Source: Pelodera strongyloides (Eukaryota > Nematoda > Chromadorea > Rhabditida > Rhabditidae). From it: a DNA stretch of 64,000 nt. Shown here piece after piece: positions 25,801 through 36,747 of this stretch. The notes under the pieces were generated by a model that worked only from the letters and a program-made list of their open reading frames with translations, was not told the origin of the DNA and made no database searches. How positions within the stretch are numbered: the first letter of the stretch is position 1; every line of letters starts with the position of its first letter. Both the position numbers and the translations under genes were made by a program. The DNA lies in assembly GCA_036852015.1 (NCBI GenBank), contig JAANDG010000584.1, positions 1 to 64,000 on the forward strand, given 5' to 3'.

Positions 25801-28779
25801 AATTTATTAGTTCTTTTCCGATGTGTTCCTAAGTGGATTGCATTTCATATTTTATTTAAAACTAAATTCAATGATAAAGTAATTGAGATTTAATTATTTT
25901 AGGCGTTTTCCGCTCTTCTTCCTCCGTTCATTCATTTACCAAAGAATCCATACAAGCGGCGATTCTGCATAAGAAAAGATATAATAAAACAAGTCAAACG
26001 ATGTTATCTTTTCCTTCCACTACACATGGATCTGTGGCTTTTACGAAGAGTGTTCATCATTCAAGGGTACTATTTTATTTATTATTATATTATTAATATT
26101 GTTAGAGCGCGAAAGATATGTAGGTTATCAAGCCATGAGACAAATTGAAAAAAATGCCTTCGAAACGGGATTTTCGGCTACTGTTAATTTTTTTACAAAA
26201 AAAATTACCGGGGATGATTCGTGATTTTTTACTACACATCACACTGTTTTTGCTATTATTATTATTTAAATTATGTTATTATGTATTTATTTGTCTCTCT
26301 TCAGTATAAATTCCTCCCTCGGACGTTGTCAATCGATGATGTGATGAAATTGGTGGACACGGAGGAAGGGGACATCCTTCTGCTCACGGAACTCGTCAGA
26401 GAGGAATCGGGAATCAGCGACGCCAGCAACACGTTGAGCGATCTGAGCGCCGGAAGTCAGGTAATATTTAAAGCGGTATGGCATGTGGTTTATAAAGAAC
26501 ATACTTGACAACTTTATTAATTGTGACCCATTTTGATTCTGGGCTCCTATGCCTGCATCGCTACCTGCATCGCTTTGCTTGGGCATTTTATGTGGAAAAC
26601 GCATGAAAGTAATATATGTAGTATCACACACTATACTGCCCAAAGTCATGACGCAGTAAAATACCGGCCGGTTTTTGAAACGCATCGTGGACAACTGAAA
26701 TCTTACGTATTTATGCTAATTTGCTCGAATTTAGCTCGATTTTTTTATTAATGTTTATTTGCATGAGCTGTAAGAATGCTGGTCTACTCGATATGTTTCA
26801 AAAACCGGCCGGTATTTCGCATTAAATTTTCAGATTGTGGTCTCGAAATCATTCGACACCAATTTTGCTCCACAAATTCGAATAGAAAATGGAGTTCGAA
26901 ATCTCCCTTCACATCCCTCATTGAATGATATTGAGGTGGGGAACAAACAAAACGTTTGTCTCTAAGTGAAGAGTGATTGAATACAGTATTCATTACATAC
27001 ATGTCTTGTGCAGCAGTGGCCGTTTGCACGAGCGATGTATGCTCCCGGCTCCCAGACTCCCAGTGGGAGGCTACAGATACAGACAGTGTAAACAAGCGAA
27101 ACGCGCAGAAAAATTCTCCCAACCGGAGAGGCTCCCAGTGTTCGTGCATACGGTTGCAGTGGTGCTGAGACTTGAGAAGGCTTTCAAGATTACAAACTGT
27201 TCTGCTTTTTCGGTCGAGCAGTACTAAACTGAGATAGATTACAAAATAAACATTTGTGTAGGAAATCGAGGAGATGGAGGACCGAATTGCTCTAGGACAA
27301 TCCACACAATTGGCAAATAGTGTGCAGTTTCGATCCAGGTTATTTTTGGAAACCATTTATGTCTTTAGTTTAGGATTACGGTAGTAGATTTTCAAGCAAT
27401 GTCACTAAAAATTAATAAATTATGGAAATATTGGAACGCAGTATGTTTTCGGCCCCCATAGGGTTGGGAAATCGCAAGCAATTCCAGTTAGTTTCAGTTG
27501 ACACACTTGTGGCACACCTGCCGCGTCCGTTCCAGTCGTGCCATGTCTTCGCCGCGCACCCTTTTCCGCCGCTGTCGTATCTCTCAACACCCGTTTTGCA
27601 GATTATCACTGATCCCGGAGCAGCACTCAGTAATAGAAGAAGTGAATGAAGACAGTATAACAGATGCATCGGCACTCTCTCCCGAAGGAACCGGGTCCTC
27701 CGTGGCGTCACCGCCGACTAGGTATGCAAATTGCAGGTTAAAGGGACAGGCCCATCAAACTAAACTTATATTTACGAAGTGTTCATAATGCATATAAAGC
27801 ATTTTTATTACAATATAAACAAACCAAATTTCACCTACGCGCACTCTCGAGGACCTTTTCCGATGCGCTCATCGTATATGTATACCGTAAAACTGCAGAG
27901 ATCGAAGCTGACTATGCACATTTATCATGAAATTAAAATGCGAGCTAAATTTGTGCATAGACAGCTTTGAAATCTGCAGTTTTATGGTATGAGTATACGA
28001 TGAGCGCAACGGAAAAAAGTTTCCCAGGGTGAATGTAGTTGAAATTTGGTTTGTATACATATATTGTAATAAAAATTCTTTATAATCATTATGAACGTAT
28101 CGCAAATATAGGTTTACTTTGATGGGCCTGTCCCTTTAAGGTTAAAAAAATATTTGTAAAGTGTTTCCCAAAAACAGCTGCGCTCGCTAAATACATCACA
28201 TATGCCAACATATAGCACTGAGAATAGGATTTTGGCTGGTGATCAGGTAAAGCGAAATGCGGGTTGTTTTTTGAAACACATCGAGTACGCCAGCATTCTT
28301 ATGCAACCTATGCAAAAAATCGAGCTGAATTCGAGCAAATTAGCATAAATACGTAAGAATACAGTTGTCCACGATGCGTTCCAAAAGCCGGCCGGTATTT
28401 CGTTTTAAAGCCATATAACGCTGGTTTTTGAAACGTATTTTGCTATATTCCCAAGTAGCGCGCGCAAATCACTGCGCGATACTGCACTATTTTTTGTTCT
28501 AACTATATTCATTTGCACATAGCATATGGGCATAAGGTTGTCCATCATACGTTTCACAAATCCGCTGTTATTCTGCTTAAACGTCGTGTCTCATCATTAC
28601 GCTAGCGTTGAACAAAGCGTAGGAGTTGTACCTGTGTAATACTCTAATACTAATGTTTTAAACAAACAATAACACCCTCCTTCAGAAAAAAGGGCGCAGA
28701 TCCACGCAAAACTCTACTCTCCAATTTATTACGAAGGAAAAGCTCAAAAGAAAGAACACCACAAACGAGTGAAGCTTAG
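19882..28779 (+). CDS. Two-pore-domain potassium channel, TWK type
   Basis: Exons 19882-19980, 20593-20685, 21381-21520, 21955-22048, 22338-22448, 23138-23258, 23653-23781, 24118-24259, 24533-24644, 25152-25281, 25903-26066, 26305-26460, 26834-26935, 27262-27338, 27602-27721, 28686-28779 close in frame at 627 aa. It is a plasma-membrane leak K+ channel subunit expected to work as a dimer. Order: basic N-terminus; M1 (about 81-103); first pore with filter TIGYG (184-188); M2; M3 (about 270-290); second pore TIGLG (311-315); M4; then a cytosolic tail of about 280 aa rich in Ser/Glu. Intron 5 has a GC donor (CAG|GCAAGA at 22449): reading through or using another donor breaks the conserved pore sequence FWNAMLYAQTICTTIGYG. 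The start is uncertain; an in-frame ATG at 19918 is an alternative. AATAAA is at 28814-28819. I cannot assign a twk number. Confidence 0.94.
20095..20127. repeat. Minimal family A palindrome
   Basis: A 30-bp perfect palindrome, two family A ends joined head to head (AAAGCGAAATACCGG followed by its inverse) with no interior. It lies in intron 1 of the K2P gene. Confidence 0.85.
20746..21145. mobile_element. MITE family D-like, copy 3 (degenerate)
   Basis: Left end TTAAAGCGGTATGCGCGTGG at 20746; a possible inverted right end AAACCACGCGCCA is near 21130-21142. It fills much of K2P intron 2. The right border is uncertain. Confidence 0.45.
21598..21783. mobile_element. MITE family A, copy 3
   Basis: A 186-bp copy in K2P intron 3 with both ends intact. 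The interior is AT-rich with ATAATAAAAAATCGAGCTAA, shared with other family A copies. Confidence 0.85.
22674..23060. mobile_element. MITE family B, copy 2
   Basis: A 387-bp element inside the GC-AG intron 5 of the K2P gene, with ends TTAAAGGGACAGGCCCATCA and its inverse. The interior contains an inverted pair around ATGTATACCATAAA. Confidence 0.88.
23585..23612. repeat. Interstitial TTAGGC-like motif
   Basis: CCTAAGCCTAAG occurs twice within 26 bp, giving three GCCTAA (TTAGGC) units with interruptions, in K2P intron 6. Related CCTAAGG strings occur at 24085-24105 and 25465-25485. TTAGGC is the usual nematode telomere unit. Confidence 0.5.
24688..24845. mobile_element. MITE family A, copy 4 (left end truncated)
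   Basis: The right end is complete. The left end keeps only TTAAAGCGAA before joining interior sequence. It lies in K2P intron 9. Confidence 0.75.
25393..25427. other. Hairpin with A/T tails
   Basis: AAAAAAAGCACAG, a 9-nt loop, then CTGTGCTTTTTTT: a perfect 13-bp stem in K2P intron 10. It looks like a bacterial terminator but sits in a eukaryotic intron, so no terminator role is claimed. Confidence 0.6.
25614..25752. mobile_element. MITE family A, copy 5
   Basis: Left end CAAATACCAGCCGGTTTTTG, right end GCAGGTATTTCGCTTTAA. It shares the CTAGACCCCAATTAGACCCC interior with copy 1. It lies in K2P intron 10. Confidence 0.72.
26467..26654. mobile_element. MITE family D-like, copy 4 (one end)
   Basis: TTAAAGCGGTATGGCATGTGG begins 6 bp after the end of K2P exon 12, in family D orientation. 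No clear right end is seen before family A copy 6 begins. Confidence 0.5.
26655..26825. mobile_element. MITE family A, copy 6
   Basis: Ends AAAATACCGGCCGGTTTTTG and CCGGCCGGTATTTCGCATTAA. The right end lies 8 bp before the exon 26834 acceptor, so intron 12 is almost entirely element-derived. Confidence 0.82.
27014..27163. mobile_element. MITE family F, copy 2
   Basis: Left GCAGTGGCCGTTTGCACGAG is matched in inverted form by CTCCCAGTGTTCGTGCATACGG and AGTGG at the right. It lies in K2P intron 13. Confidence 0.65.
27738..28139. mobile_element. MITE family B, copy 3
   Basis: A 402-bp element 16 bp after the donor of K2P exon 27602-27721, with ends as in copies 1 and 2. It is closest to copy 2: both share the ATGTATACC-type internal hairpin. 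Confidence 0.88.
28247..28408. mobile_element. MITE family A, copy 7
   Basis: The left end follows GGTA rather than TTAA (GGTAAAGCGAAATG), which favours a TA target duplication for this family. Right end CCGGTATTTCGTTTTAA. It lies in K2P intron 15. Confidence 0.8.
28405..28580. mobile_element. Degenerate MITE abutting family A copy 7
   Basis: Left TTAAAGCCATATAACGCTGG, then TTTTTGAAACGTAT. The right side, read inverted, is TTAAGCAGAATAACAGCGGA followed by TTTGTGAAACGTAT. The TIRs are imperfect, and the left end overlaps the TTAA of the neighbouring element. Confidence 0.55.
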
Positions 28780-28914
28780 AATTTTATTGATTTTTAATTT
28801 ATTGATTCAACGAAATAAATGTTTTATAAATATATTACTCTTCTTGAAAATTGCCTCTATTTTAGTTGATAAATTAGTTGCGGGTTATAGCTCAACGATT
28901 TTTAGCAGTAATAA

Positions 28915-29801
28915 TTAGTAAAGTAGCATATAAAGGATGAAAATCAATATAATATTGGATATTACTATAACATTTGGAATATTATTACAGTAAAGTTGAC
29001 TATTGCAACAAAATACTTGAGCGGGGAAGTGGTTTGTGTCTTCTTTACTGACTTCATGTACAAAGATGCCAGGTTCCTGAAGTGCGTTGTTTCAGACATA
29101 ATGTCTAAGATTCTTTACATAAATAAGGAGTCTGTAAATAAATAATGGTTTATTGGAAGCCTGTAATATGCTGGAGAGCGTATGTATTTGGGGTTATCTC
29201 ATTTTGTTTTTGAGCAAAATTGGGCTCCACATCCACAAAATAATTGAAAAAAAAAACTAAAAAGATATGGCTTTTCATTAGTATTATTGATTAGTTGACG
29301 TAAGTGCGAAAAGACATTTACTTACCGTACAAATTATATCAATTCCCTTGTGTTCGTTATCATGGAATATTGTCGGTTCTGATCCACAACCCCATTCAGA
29401 AAATACTGTCGAATTATCGGCAGAAGAGTAGACTATTTTCTTGCAAAATTTTTCTTGATCCCCGCAATTTTTGAAGCCGATCTAAAATTGATATCTAGAC
29501 GAAATTTTCTTTTTCAATTTTAGTGCATTTTGAAATGGAAGGATTCGCTTGAAACATTGAATCTGACTATCTGGCTAATCTGAGAATGAACTTATGTTTC
29601 TTATAGAAAACTTGGAACATGACCACAGAGTCAATTTTTTTAGTAAACATATAAATATACATATATGTGCAAATCAATTATTTAACTTACGTCATCCGAT
29701 GTAACCTCGGTCCCATTTTCATTCGAAGCCCTCCAACATTTAATCGAAGAAGCATAATAAAATGTTGAGAAAATAAAGATAGTTTGCAAATGATTAATCA
29801 T
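28915..29801 (-). CDS. Small Ly-6/activin-receptor-like cysteine-rich surface protein
   Basis: Three exons on the minus strand: 29801-29691 (start), 29481-29326, 29076-28915 (TAA); 142 aa, each junction phase 0 with GT-AG sites. Residues 1-21 form a signal peptide (IFIFSTFYYASS core). Then come CWRASNENG (C22), CGDQEKFC, a WGCGSE turn and IICT, ending in FCCNSQLYCNN, the CC-x4/5-CN signature of three-finger (Ly-6/uPAR/activin receptor extracellular) domains. The C-terminus is hydrophobic (IVISNIILIFILYMLLY), fitting a GPI-anchor signal or membrane tail. No single reading frame is long enough to flag this gene. It converges on the K2P gene with 135 bp between stop codons. Family assignment rests on the cysteine pattern only; the ligand is unknown. 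Confidence 0.8.
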
Positions 29802-30739
29802 AATTCAAGTGAAAGCAACAATCGGCTCCTAAAATCAGGGATTGTAGCTACCACAAGGAGTGTCATAAAACTTGACAATGAACAATATTAGAGGATAAAT
29901 GTAAAACTTATTGTTAGGCGCAAATTTACGAATGTGAAATTATATGAGAACGGACCACCCAGTAGAAGGAAAATTTTATAACGCCAGACTTTGCGTGGGA
30001 ATAGTACACAGAACGACAGAACTACGGTGTTTTTGAAATATTCGATTAGCCTATGGGTCTACTTGTTTTTGTTAACAGTAAGTAATTTGACTACGAATTC
30101 AAAGCATATTGAGAAATGATAGAGTGAGTATGCTATTTATTTTGTTCTCGTTTTATATTTTCAAAAAGTTTTTTTGGGTCGTTTATTTCGGATTAGAGCC
30201 TATGATTCATACACAGTGATTGTTTTTCAACCAACATCAATTTAATATTTTTGTGACGCATTTTTGCGACACTGATGAAACTTCTCGCTGTCGCCTCGCA
30301 AAATGGTTCGATTTCAGTCGGCGCGAGTGCGGCGCATTTTTTGGAGGGGGCCCGGCATGAGACGGAATTGTGCACCGTGCGAGCAGATATGTGCCGTAGC
30401 TGTGGTGCGCCGCTGTAATTATATTTTGTTGCGTGGCGATAGCTAGGCGTGCTTAACTGCGTTGAAAGACCAACAATAAGTCTGCAGGCCGCAAAACCCG
30501 AGAGTACGTTTCAATCACTAGCGAAAAGAGAGGGGTATTAATTGTAAACAATCCTCAATCGGTTCCTACGACTAAACTCAACTATTTGTTATCCACGTCA
30601 CTATGTTTCACATATTACAAAAACCGCAAAGATTGTTTATTATGCCATAGCGAAAAACCTCATCGATTCATAAATAGTAACATTGTGCGAATTGTAAATT
30701 CTAGCTAAAACCATTCATGCATATAGTTAAAAACAATCT
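29802..30739. other. Intergenic region between Ly-6-like gene and lipase 3' end
   Basis: I see no coding exon. Minus-strand AATAAA (TTTATT at 30636-30641) lies 99 bp past the lipase stop. A CpG-rich patch at 30265-30420 has GCGA/GCGCC motifs resembling those at 55905-56005 and 61743-61990. Confidence 0.5.
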
Positions 30740-33700
30740 TTAGAAGTCAATTTTATTATTCCTCGTCATAAGGTCCTTGACCATCGTAGCAACTACGTCG
30801 TCGTAAATGTTTCGCGGAGCATTTAATCCATAAATGAAGTCAAAATGATTGAAATCCAACAGTTTGACCACTTTTGCTTGGAATTCTTTTGGCATTTCCC
30901 TGAGCAGGTTTTCCTGAAAGTGAGTGAAGTAACTAGAAATGTTTATTAGACTCTTAGAAAGAGCGCAACGCCATAAAAGAGTAACGCAGGTTTTTTTGGG
31001 GTAAGTTGCGGCGCCAAGTGGATTTTTGGCCTTTAGTACTTTATGCAATGAAGTTCTAGCATTCATTATATAATTTAAATGTTGTATCCTGTACTTGAAT
31101 ATGCCTCATATAAAAAACCAGACGGCTATCGCCGCCTGAGGCGACTTTCAAAGTTTAAAATGCAGGAATAGTGAACACACTTGTGTGAAACGTTTGCAAC
31201 GTATCTTGAAATACCATGAAATAAGATTCAGATTTCGGCTCCGGCTCTCCTTTTATAACCCTCTTTAGATATTCTAATTTTCGTTTCGTTTACACAAACA
31301 AAAAAGTAAACTCTTCTCCTTTATATAATTAGATATGCAGTTTTTAGGCGTGGCGCTGTATCTAAGGGAAGAACCGACAGCCTAAGGCTGAAAGCTCGCG
31401 AGTACTCATAGATGCGCGGCACTAGCCTCGCACACTAGTGACATGCGGTAATTCTTACACGCTCGCGAGTATTCATACCTAGGCGCACGGCACTAGCCTC
31501 GCGCAGGACCGCCGGCAGCGGTGTGCGTACTGTCTCTAGCTACATGTCTATCCATAGCGATAACAAACCTCAACGTCGATCGTATCGGCCAACCAATCTT
31601 TATCACTGTAGTAAAGAGAAGTTGGAGCACAGATCTTTTTCAAATCGTATAATGGAGGAGTAGGCTAAAATTTTATTTCTCTAAATGCAGCACATGTTTT
31701 TTTCATTGGTTCATAATATTGCTGGCATCTTTAGTAACTAGTTAAAGTATTATTTCTTAAAATAAACGACAGTAACGTCGACTGTATGCCCTTTCGTCGG
31801 AGCTTTTCGTTGTGGTATTCTGCTTCAAATACAGTACCTGTCCATATTTGGCCATATTCTTCTCGGGATTACCGTAATCGAACATTTGTGTTTTTCCACT
31901 CCTCTCCATTTGGGCCCAATGGAGAATATTGGCCGTGGAGGTGCCCGCCGGAGTATGGGACATATAGACCATTAGACGGGACTAAAATAGTAGTCAAATG
32001 AACATAGTAAATCTTTTAGAGAGTATAGGCACGGCCGAGCTCTTCGAGTTTGTGATAAGAAATTCTGAAACTGTCAGGTGATGCCTAGCTGCTACTGTCG
32101 TGCGCGCTTAAAGGAGGAGGCTCACGAGAATGAAGTGCTCAAATAGTTTCCTTTTATCGAAAGATGATGGTATTAAAGGGATCGGCTCACCTCAAATCGT
32201 GTCTGTTTTTTTTGTTTCTTTATTTTCTATAAGGGATAATAAAAATTTGGAATACAAAAAGTAGTGTTATATTTCAATACTCACGAAGATATTAGGTGAT
32301 AAAGTGGTGGATCGATCGGCCCGAAATGAAAAAGTGTTAATTGTCCCATACAAACAAGGCAGGACAATTACACTTTTTCCTTTCGGGCCGATCGATCCCC
32401 CACTTTATCACCTAATATCTTCGTGAGTATTGAAATAGAACACTACTTTTTGTATTCCAAATTTTTATTATCCCTTATAGAAAATAAAGAAACAAAAAAA
32501 ACAGACACGATTTGAGGTGAGCCGATCCCTTTAAATTCCGAAAGACATGCTTTATAAAGCTAAAGCCTTTAATTGGAAGGAGCAAATCAATATAAAACTA
32601 TGAATTCTATCAAAATTTTGGGTCGTAGTAAATAGGTGATTTCCATAGTGGGCATGCAAATTTTGTGCTGGCTTGCAAAATAACTTGTAAATTTGCATGT
32701 TTAGCTTTGAAGTCTACCTTGCATACGATAGGTTATTTTATTTGACTTCGAGTTCTTTAGATTAATTAATTCCTCGAAACTAAAGCGCTGAACCTTATGA
32801 TGCTTGTTTTTTGGAAGATAAACCCATCATCCTTGGATAAAAGGAAACTATTTGAGCACGTCATTCTCGTGAGCCTCCTCCTTTAAAATGCAGTCCAAGC
32901 TTCCAGCACATAATTTTATGTCTGCTTGATGAGCCTCAGCTCCTCTGTGGCCATATGCACGAACGTTGGGAGCATGCTCCCAGACTCCCTGTGGAAGATG
33001 AGAACAAGAGAGAGCTCATGTAAAACAGCGAGATTCTACCAACTTGGAAGGCTCCCTTCGTGCAAATGGCCACTGCAGTTTTCAAAAAAAGTATCTTTAT
33101 TCAATCTCATTTTAATTTTCACCTTATTAAATTGATTTCCCTCCGGTCCTCCGATTTGAAAGAGCACATTTCTGCACAGGGGATTCATTACTTCAAGTGT
33201 TCCACATATTAAACGGGAGACAAATTTCGAGAACCAATTCGAAGGGAGAAATTCGTTCCGTCCGGTCATTTTCATCAACCACTGAAAGAGATTCAATTAT
33301 AAAAATAAAGTATTATTAATAAGTATACCTATAGAAGTGACATTACTTTAACGACAATGGTATGGCTGCTGGCGGGTGCTTCTAAATTAAATATCTATGC
33401 TTTTCTTGCCTACACCCTCTTGTGTATATTTCTTTCTTGTTTGTCTGATGATCATCTATAACATTCGGGAAAGCCAACTCCATAGAAGGACTTCCTTATG
33501 TTTTACCTCAAATTCTTTAATAAATTTCTCTCCAATAATTTTCAGAAGTCCCTCGATGTGGCCCACAGTGGCCACTGGTGCGAGAGCGAAGAAATGACGA
33601 ATCTAAAAAATCAAGTGCAGAAAAAATCGATACTAAACCGACACTGATTCGATCGAGTATTGGTCAAGATACAGATGGTCGATTTTACAACATAAATGTT

Positions 33701-35458
33701 AACAGAAAAGAGAACAACTATAGGAATATGAAAATAAAAAATAAATACATAAAAGTTATAGCATACGAGAATTACAGTAGCATACGAGCATACCTTCTTA
33801 CTAAACGACGGATCGGAAGCCAGCTTTGTAAACATAATCATAGTGCCCTGCGAGTGTCCGACATAGTATAAACTATCCTGCTTTGATACCTAAGGTGTAA
33901 CAATTAGTAAAGTCTTACATTAGTAAGCCTCACATGTAATTTGCGATAAACACACGATGATCTCAACAGCGAGACCACTCGATGAGCTATCGTATCCATT
34001 AAAGAGAACGTAATGCATAACCAATAGGGTGCAGCTTTATCGATACAGGATTTACCTGAAGGGCCCGATCTATCATAGTGCCAATGTCGTACTTTGTCAT
34101 TTCGTCCCAGCTGAAATACGCAGCATTTAAAAAATGGATCGAACCATTTTTCGCAAAATGATGGGAAAATTATGAAAAAAGTAAAACTCACGTAAAATTC
34201 CAGTAGTCCTCACTGTCGGTCTCAAATTCCGCGTGTCGTCTTGAATAGAAGTTGCCGCGAACATTACCCAACCATACATCGAAGCCCATATCAGCCAGGA
34301 TGAATCCTAAATAAGATTAAGATAAACATTTTAGTCAAATAATGTTTATTCTTTCTTCAACAATAAATCTCGCGATAACTGCGGCACATCAATGGCGTAC
34401 TTCTGGCCCACACATTTTCCGCCATATGTTCGCTGTAAACCGAAAATATATATTCCTACCAAGAGACTGGTGCGGCAGGTTCGCCACCCAATCAGCACTG
34501 GAGGCCAGCAGGCCGTGTTGGAGAAAGACAACTGGCTTCTTCTTATTAATTGATCCTAGTAGGGTTTCTGAAATTGCGGTTCTATACATATAGTATGTTT
34601 TGCTGTGTTTCGCTCTTGATTTATATATAATGCATCATCTATAAGTATATAATGCATCATCTATAAGTATATAATGCATCATCTATGTGCGTTTCACAAA
34701 GATGGGACCACACTCAAATTGATAATGTACGACATCCAAAAAAAGTGTTTTGTCCCATGTACGGTAGTCATTGATTCGCAGCCTTGAAATTTTGAGCTTC
34801 GTAAAATAAATATGATGTTTCACGATAACGTTGGCATACTACAGCATAGAATAGCATGTGTGCGCGTCTTTAAACCAAAAGCAAGATGTCAATTTGAAGG
34901 AATTCATCGTATGCAGTTTAATTGTTTAATTTCTAACTGACCATTCTTGCCAAATGGTATCCTATGTAATTCCAATTTATATCCATCAGGTGTTGTTGTG
35001 GTCAAGATCTCGACAGGATATCCATGATAAGCGATTATTTCTGGCTGAACATGGCTAATATTATTTCATTTTATTTAAGTTCACTTATTACTAGCTGCCT
35101 GCAACGTGCGCCTCTTGATAGCCCGCTATATCTTTTCTTTTTATTGCAAAAGTTTTCATTAGACGCGTACCGGATATAGTACAATACACTAACAATTAGC
35201 TAGACGGCAACAACGGTTTTATACTTATCGTTCAAGTTGTATATTAGTATATTTATGTTAGAGACTCTAACAAAGATGTATACAGAAAATTATGGGAAAT
35301 ATTTTTCACATTTTTAGCACTTTCGTTTTCATCTTACAAAATGTACATGCTAAAACACATACCGTTGTCATTGATTCTTCAGGGCATCTTTGCTGTAGTT
35401 GTAAGATACATTCTGCACATGGCAGAAATAAAAGGAGTACTGTAGCTAAGAAATACAT
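30740..35458 (-). CDS. Acid lipase (gastric/lysosomal lipase family, lipl-like)
   Basis: Minus-strand exons in order: 35458-35363, 35044-34942, 34567-34460, 34306-34192, 34110-34056, 33889-33794, 33602-33507, 33281-33123, 31981-31838, 31664-31569, 30913-30740; 413 aa, closing in frame. It hydrolyses triglycerides or cholesteryl esters, acting in the lysosome or secreted. A signal peptide is at residues 1-17 ([14 protein letters not shown]). Diagnostic strings: [28 protein letters not shown], nucleophile elbow GHSQG (Ser172), [16 protein letters not shown] (Asp347), FNHFDFIYG (His379). The triad is complete, so it should be active. Length matches human LIPA/LIPF (about 400). Exon 2 start: the acceptor at CAG/CCAGAA keeps phase with exon 1; an alternative AG 10 bp earlier would break it. 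The large intron 31982-33122 contains a nested MITE pair. Neighbours show no functional link. Confidence 0.95.
31394..31504. repeat. Imperfect direct repeat
   Basis: Two about 42-bp copies (31394-31434 and 31461-31504) share GCTCGCGAGTA.TCATA and CGGCACTAGCCTCGC. They are CpG-rich and lie in the lipase intron 30914-31568. Confidence 0.7.
32108..32886. mobile_element. MITE family E, interrupted by family C
   Basis: Outer ends TTAAAGGAGGAGGCTCACGA (32108) and its inverse ending at 32886; about 55 bp of TIR including CTCAAATAGTTTCCTTTTATC. A second element (32173-32534) sits just inside the left arm. It lies in the lipase intron 31982-33122. Confidence 0.85.
32173..32534. mobile_element. MITE family C, copy 1 (near-complete palindrome)
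   Basis: A 362-bp element beginning TTAAAGGGATCGGCTCACCT. The two arms pair nearly perfectly over about 170 bp each (for example CACTTTATCACCTAATATCT near the centre), leaving a small central loop. It would form a very long hairpin. It is inserted inside family E. Confidence 0.88.
32945..33073. mobile_element. MITE family F, copy 3
   Basis: Left TGGCCATATGCACGAACGTT, right, read inverted, TGGCCATTTGCACGAAGGGAG. It lies next to family E in the same lipase intron and ends 50 bp from exon 33123-33281. Confidence 0.7.
34624..34689. repeat. 22-bp tandem repeat, 3 copies
   Basis: Unit TATATAATGCATCATCTATAAG without its last two bases is identical in all three copies; lipase intron 34568-34941. 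Confidence 0.9.
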
Positions 35459-35648
35459 CTCGGAATTATAGATAAGGGTTGATTGGGAACTCGATCAAGC
35501 TTATAGATTAACTATTTAAATATAGACGATCAATACGTCCACGTTCACGGTGCAAAAGCCCTTTGGTCGCAGTCAAGCAAGTTTATAAACAAACTTTTAT
35601 TGCCGTTCACACGTTGATTCTGAAACAAATGGCTAGAGAAAGTGTTTC

Positions 35649-35840
35649 ATTAAATCGGTATTGCATGTGGTTTACAAGCGCATGTTTAACAACTGCATTT
35701 CCATATTATATGCAAATTTACGATTCTGTACCTACCGGAAATGACCTTTCGAGTATTTCCGGTGCAGAATAGAACACAATTTACATACAATGCATGAAAA
35801 TGCTGTTACCCTTTATATATTACGTGTCATATAGCTTTAA
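35649..35840. mobile_element. MITE family D-like, copy 5
   Basis: Left TTAAATCGGTATTGCATGTG, right, read inverted, TTAAAGCTATATGACACGTA. TIRs are diverged but both ends carry TTAA. Confidence 0.5.
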
Positions 35841-36747
35841 ACAAAAAATACTTTGAATTGAAGGAAGCTGTGCTTTGAAGTACAAAGAACTTTATTTATA
35901 TGCAGTTTGTGCAACGTGTCTTAAAAGTTTAAAGGGTGGTGTGCCGAGTTTTGGGGTACAAAGTCTGCTAAACATTTGCAGGGATATTATATTGCGAAAA
36001 CAACACGGGAATCGGGAAGAAAAATAGTGTAATTTCCTGCTGAAAGGGTTAAATATTGCATCATTTGGAGTGAGTCACTGATAGTGTTATATTTAGAGGT
36101 CAATGAGCCACTGAGTGGGCAATGAGTTATTCATATTTGATAAGATAATAATGATAAACTCTAATTAATAAAAGTTCAGTTCTTAGGGAAGGCAGAGAGT
36201 GAGAGTGAGAGTCCTTTGGAAGGCTGATCTTAGCTAAACATTAGAAGCCTTACAAAAATGAAATCAGAAGGATGAATGAGATAAATGGAATGGCAATACG
36301 AAACGAGAAAACCATTTGGCACATGTGGAGACAGTTCTCAACTTTTCGGTGATCCAAGCTATTTGACACATACTTAGCGACCCTTGGTGGCGAATCTTTC
36401 TGGAAACTGCCCAAAAATGGTCGCCAAATGGTCTCTAAATATGGTCAGTGATTGGTAGAAAAGCAATGTTTTGCCGTTGAAACCTTTCAGTGGCCGGTTA
36501 GGTTACGGCTTCCTGTGTGGTTTCACTGCAGTGGATGGTTTCCTCTTACTTCTGAAAATGTACATATTTTCAAAAAATTGACATTGCAGTTATCGTGGTG
36601 GCCGGAGGAGATGTTTTGGAAAAATCACACATATCGGGGGTAAAATTGAAGAATACTACCCCACTGAAGTATGCTACCCAAATTTGAAATATACTGCCCC
36701 AAAAATATTACCCCCACCCATTGATTTTTATTAATTTTTGATTTTTA

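Noticed and set aside
26784..27356. 190-codon minus-strand open frame
   Set aside because: It is antisense to two K2P exons and a family F element; the plus-strand exons explain the sequence.
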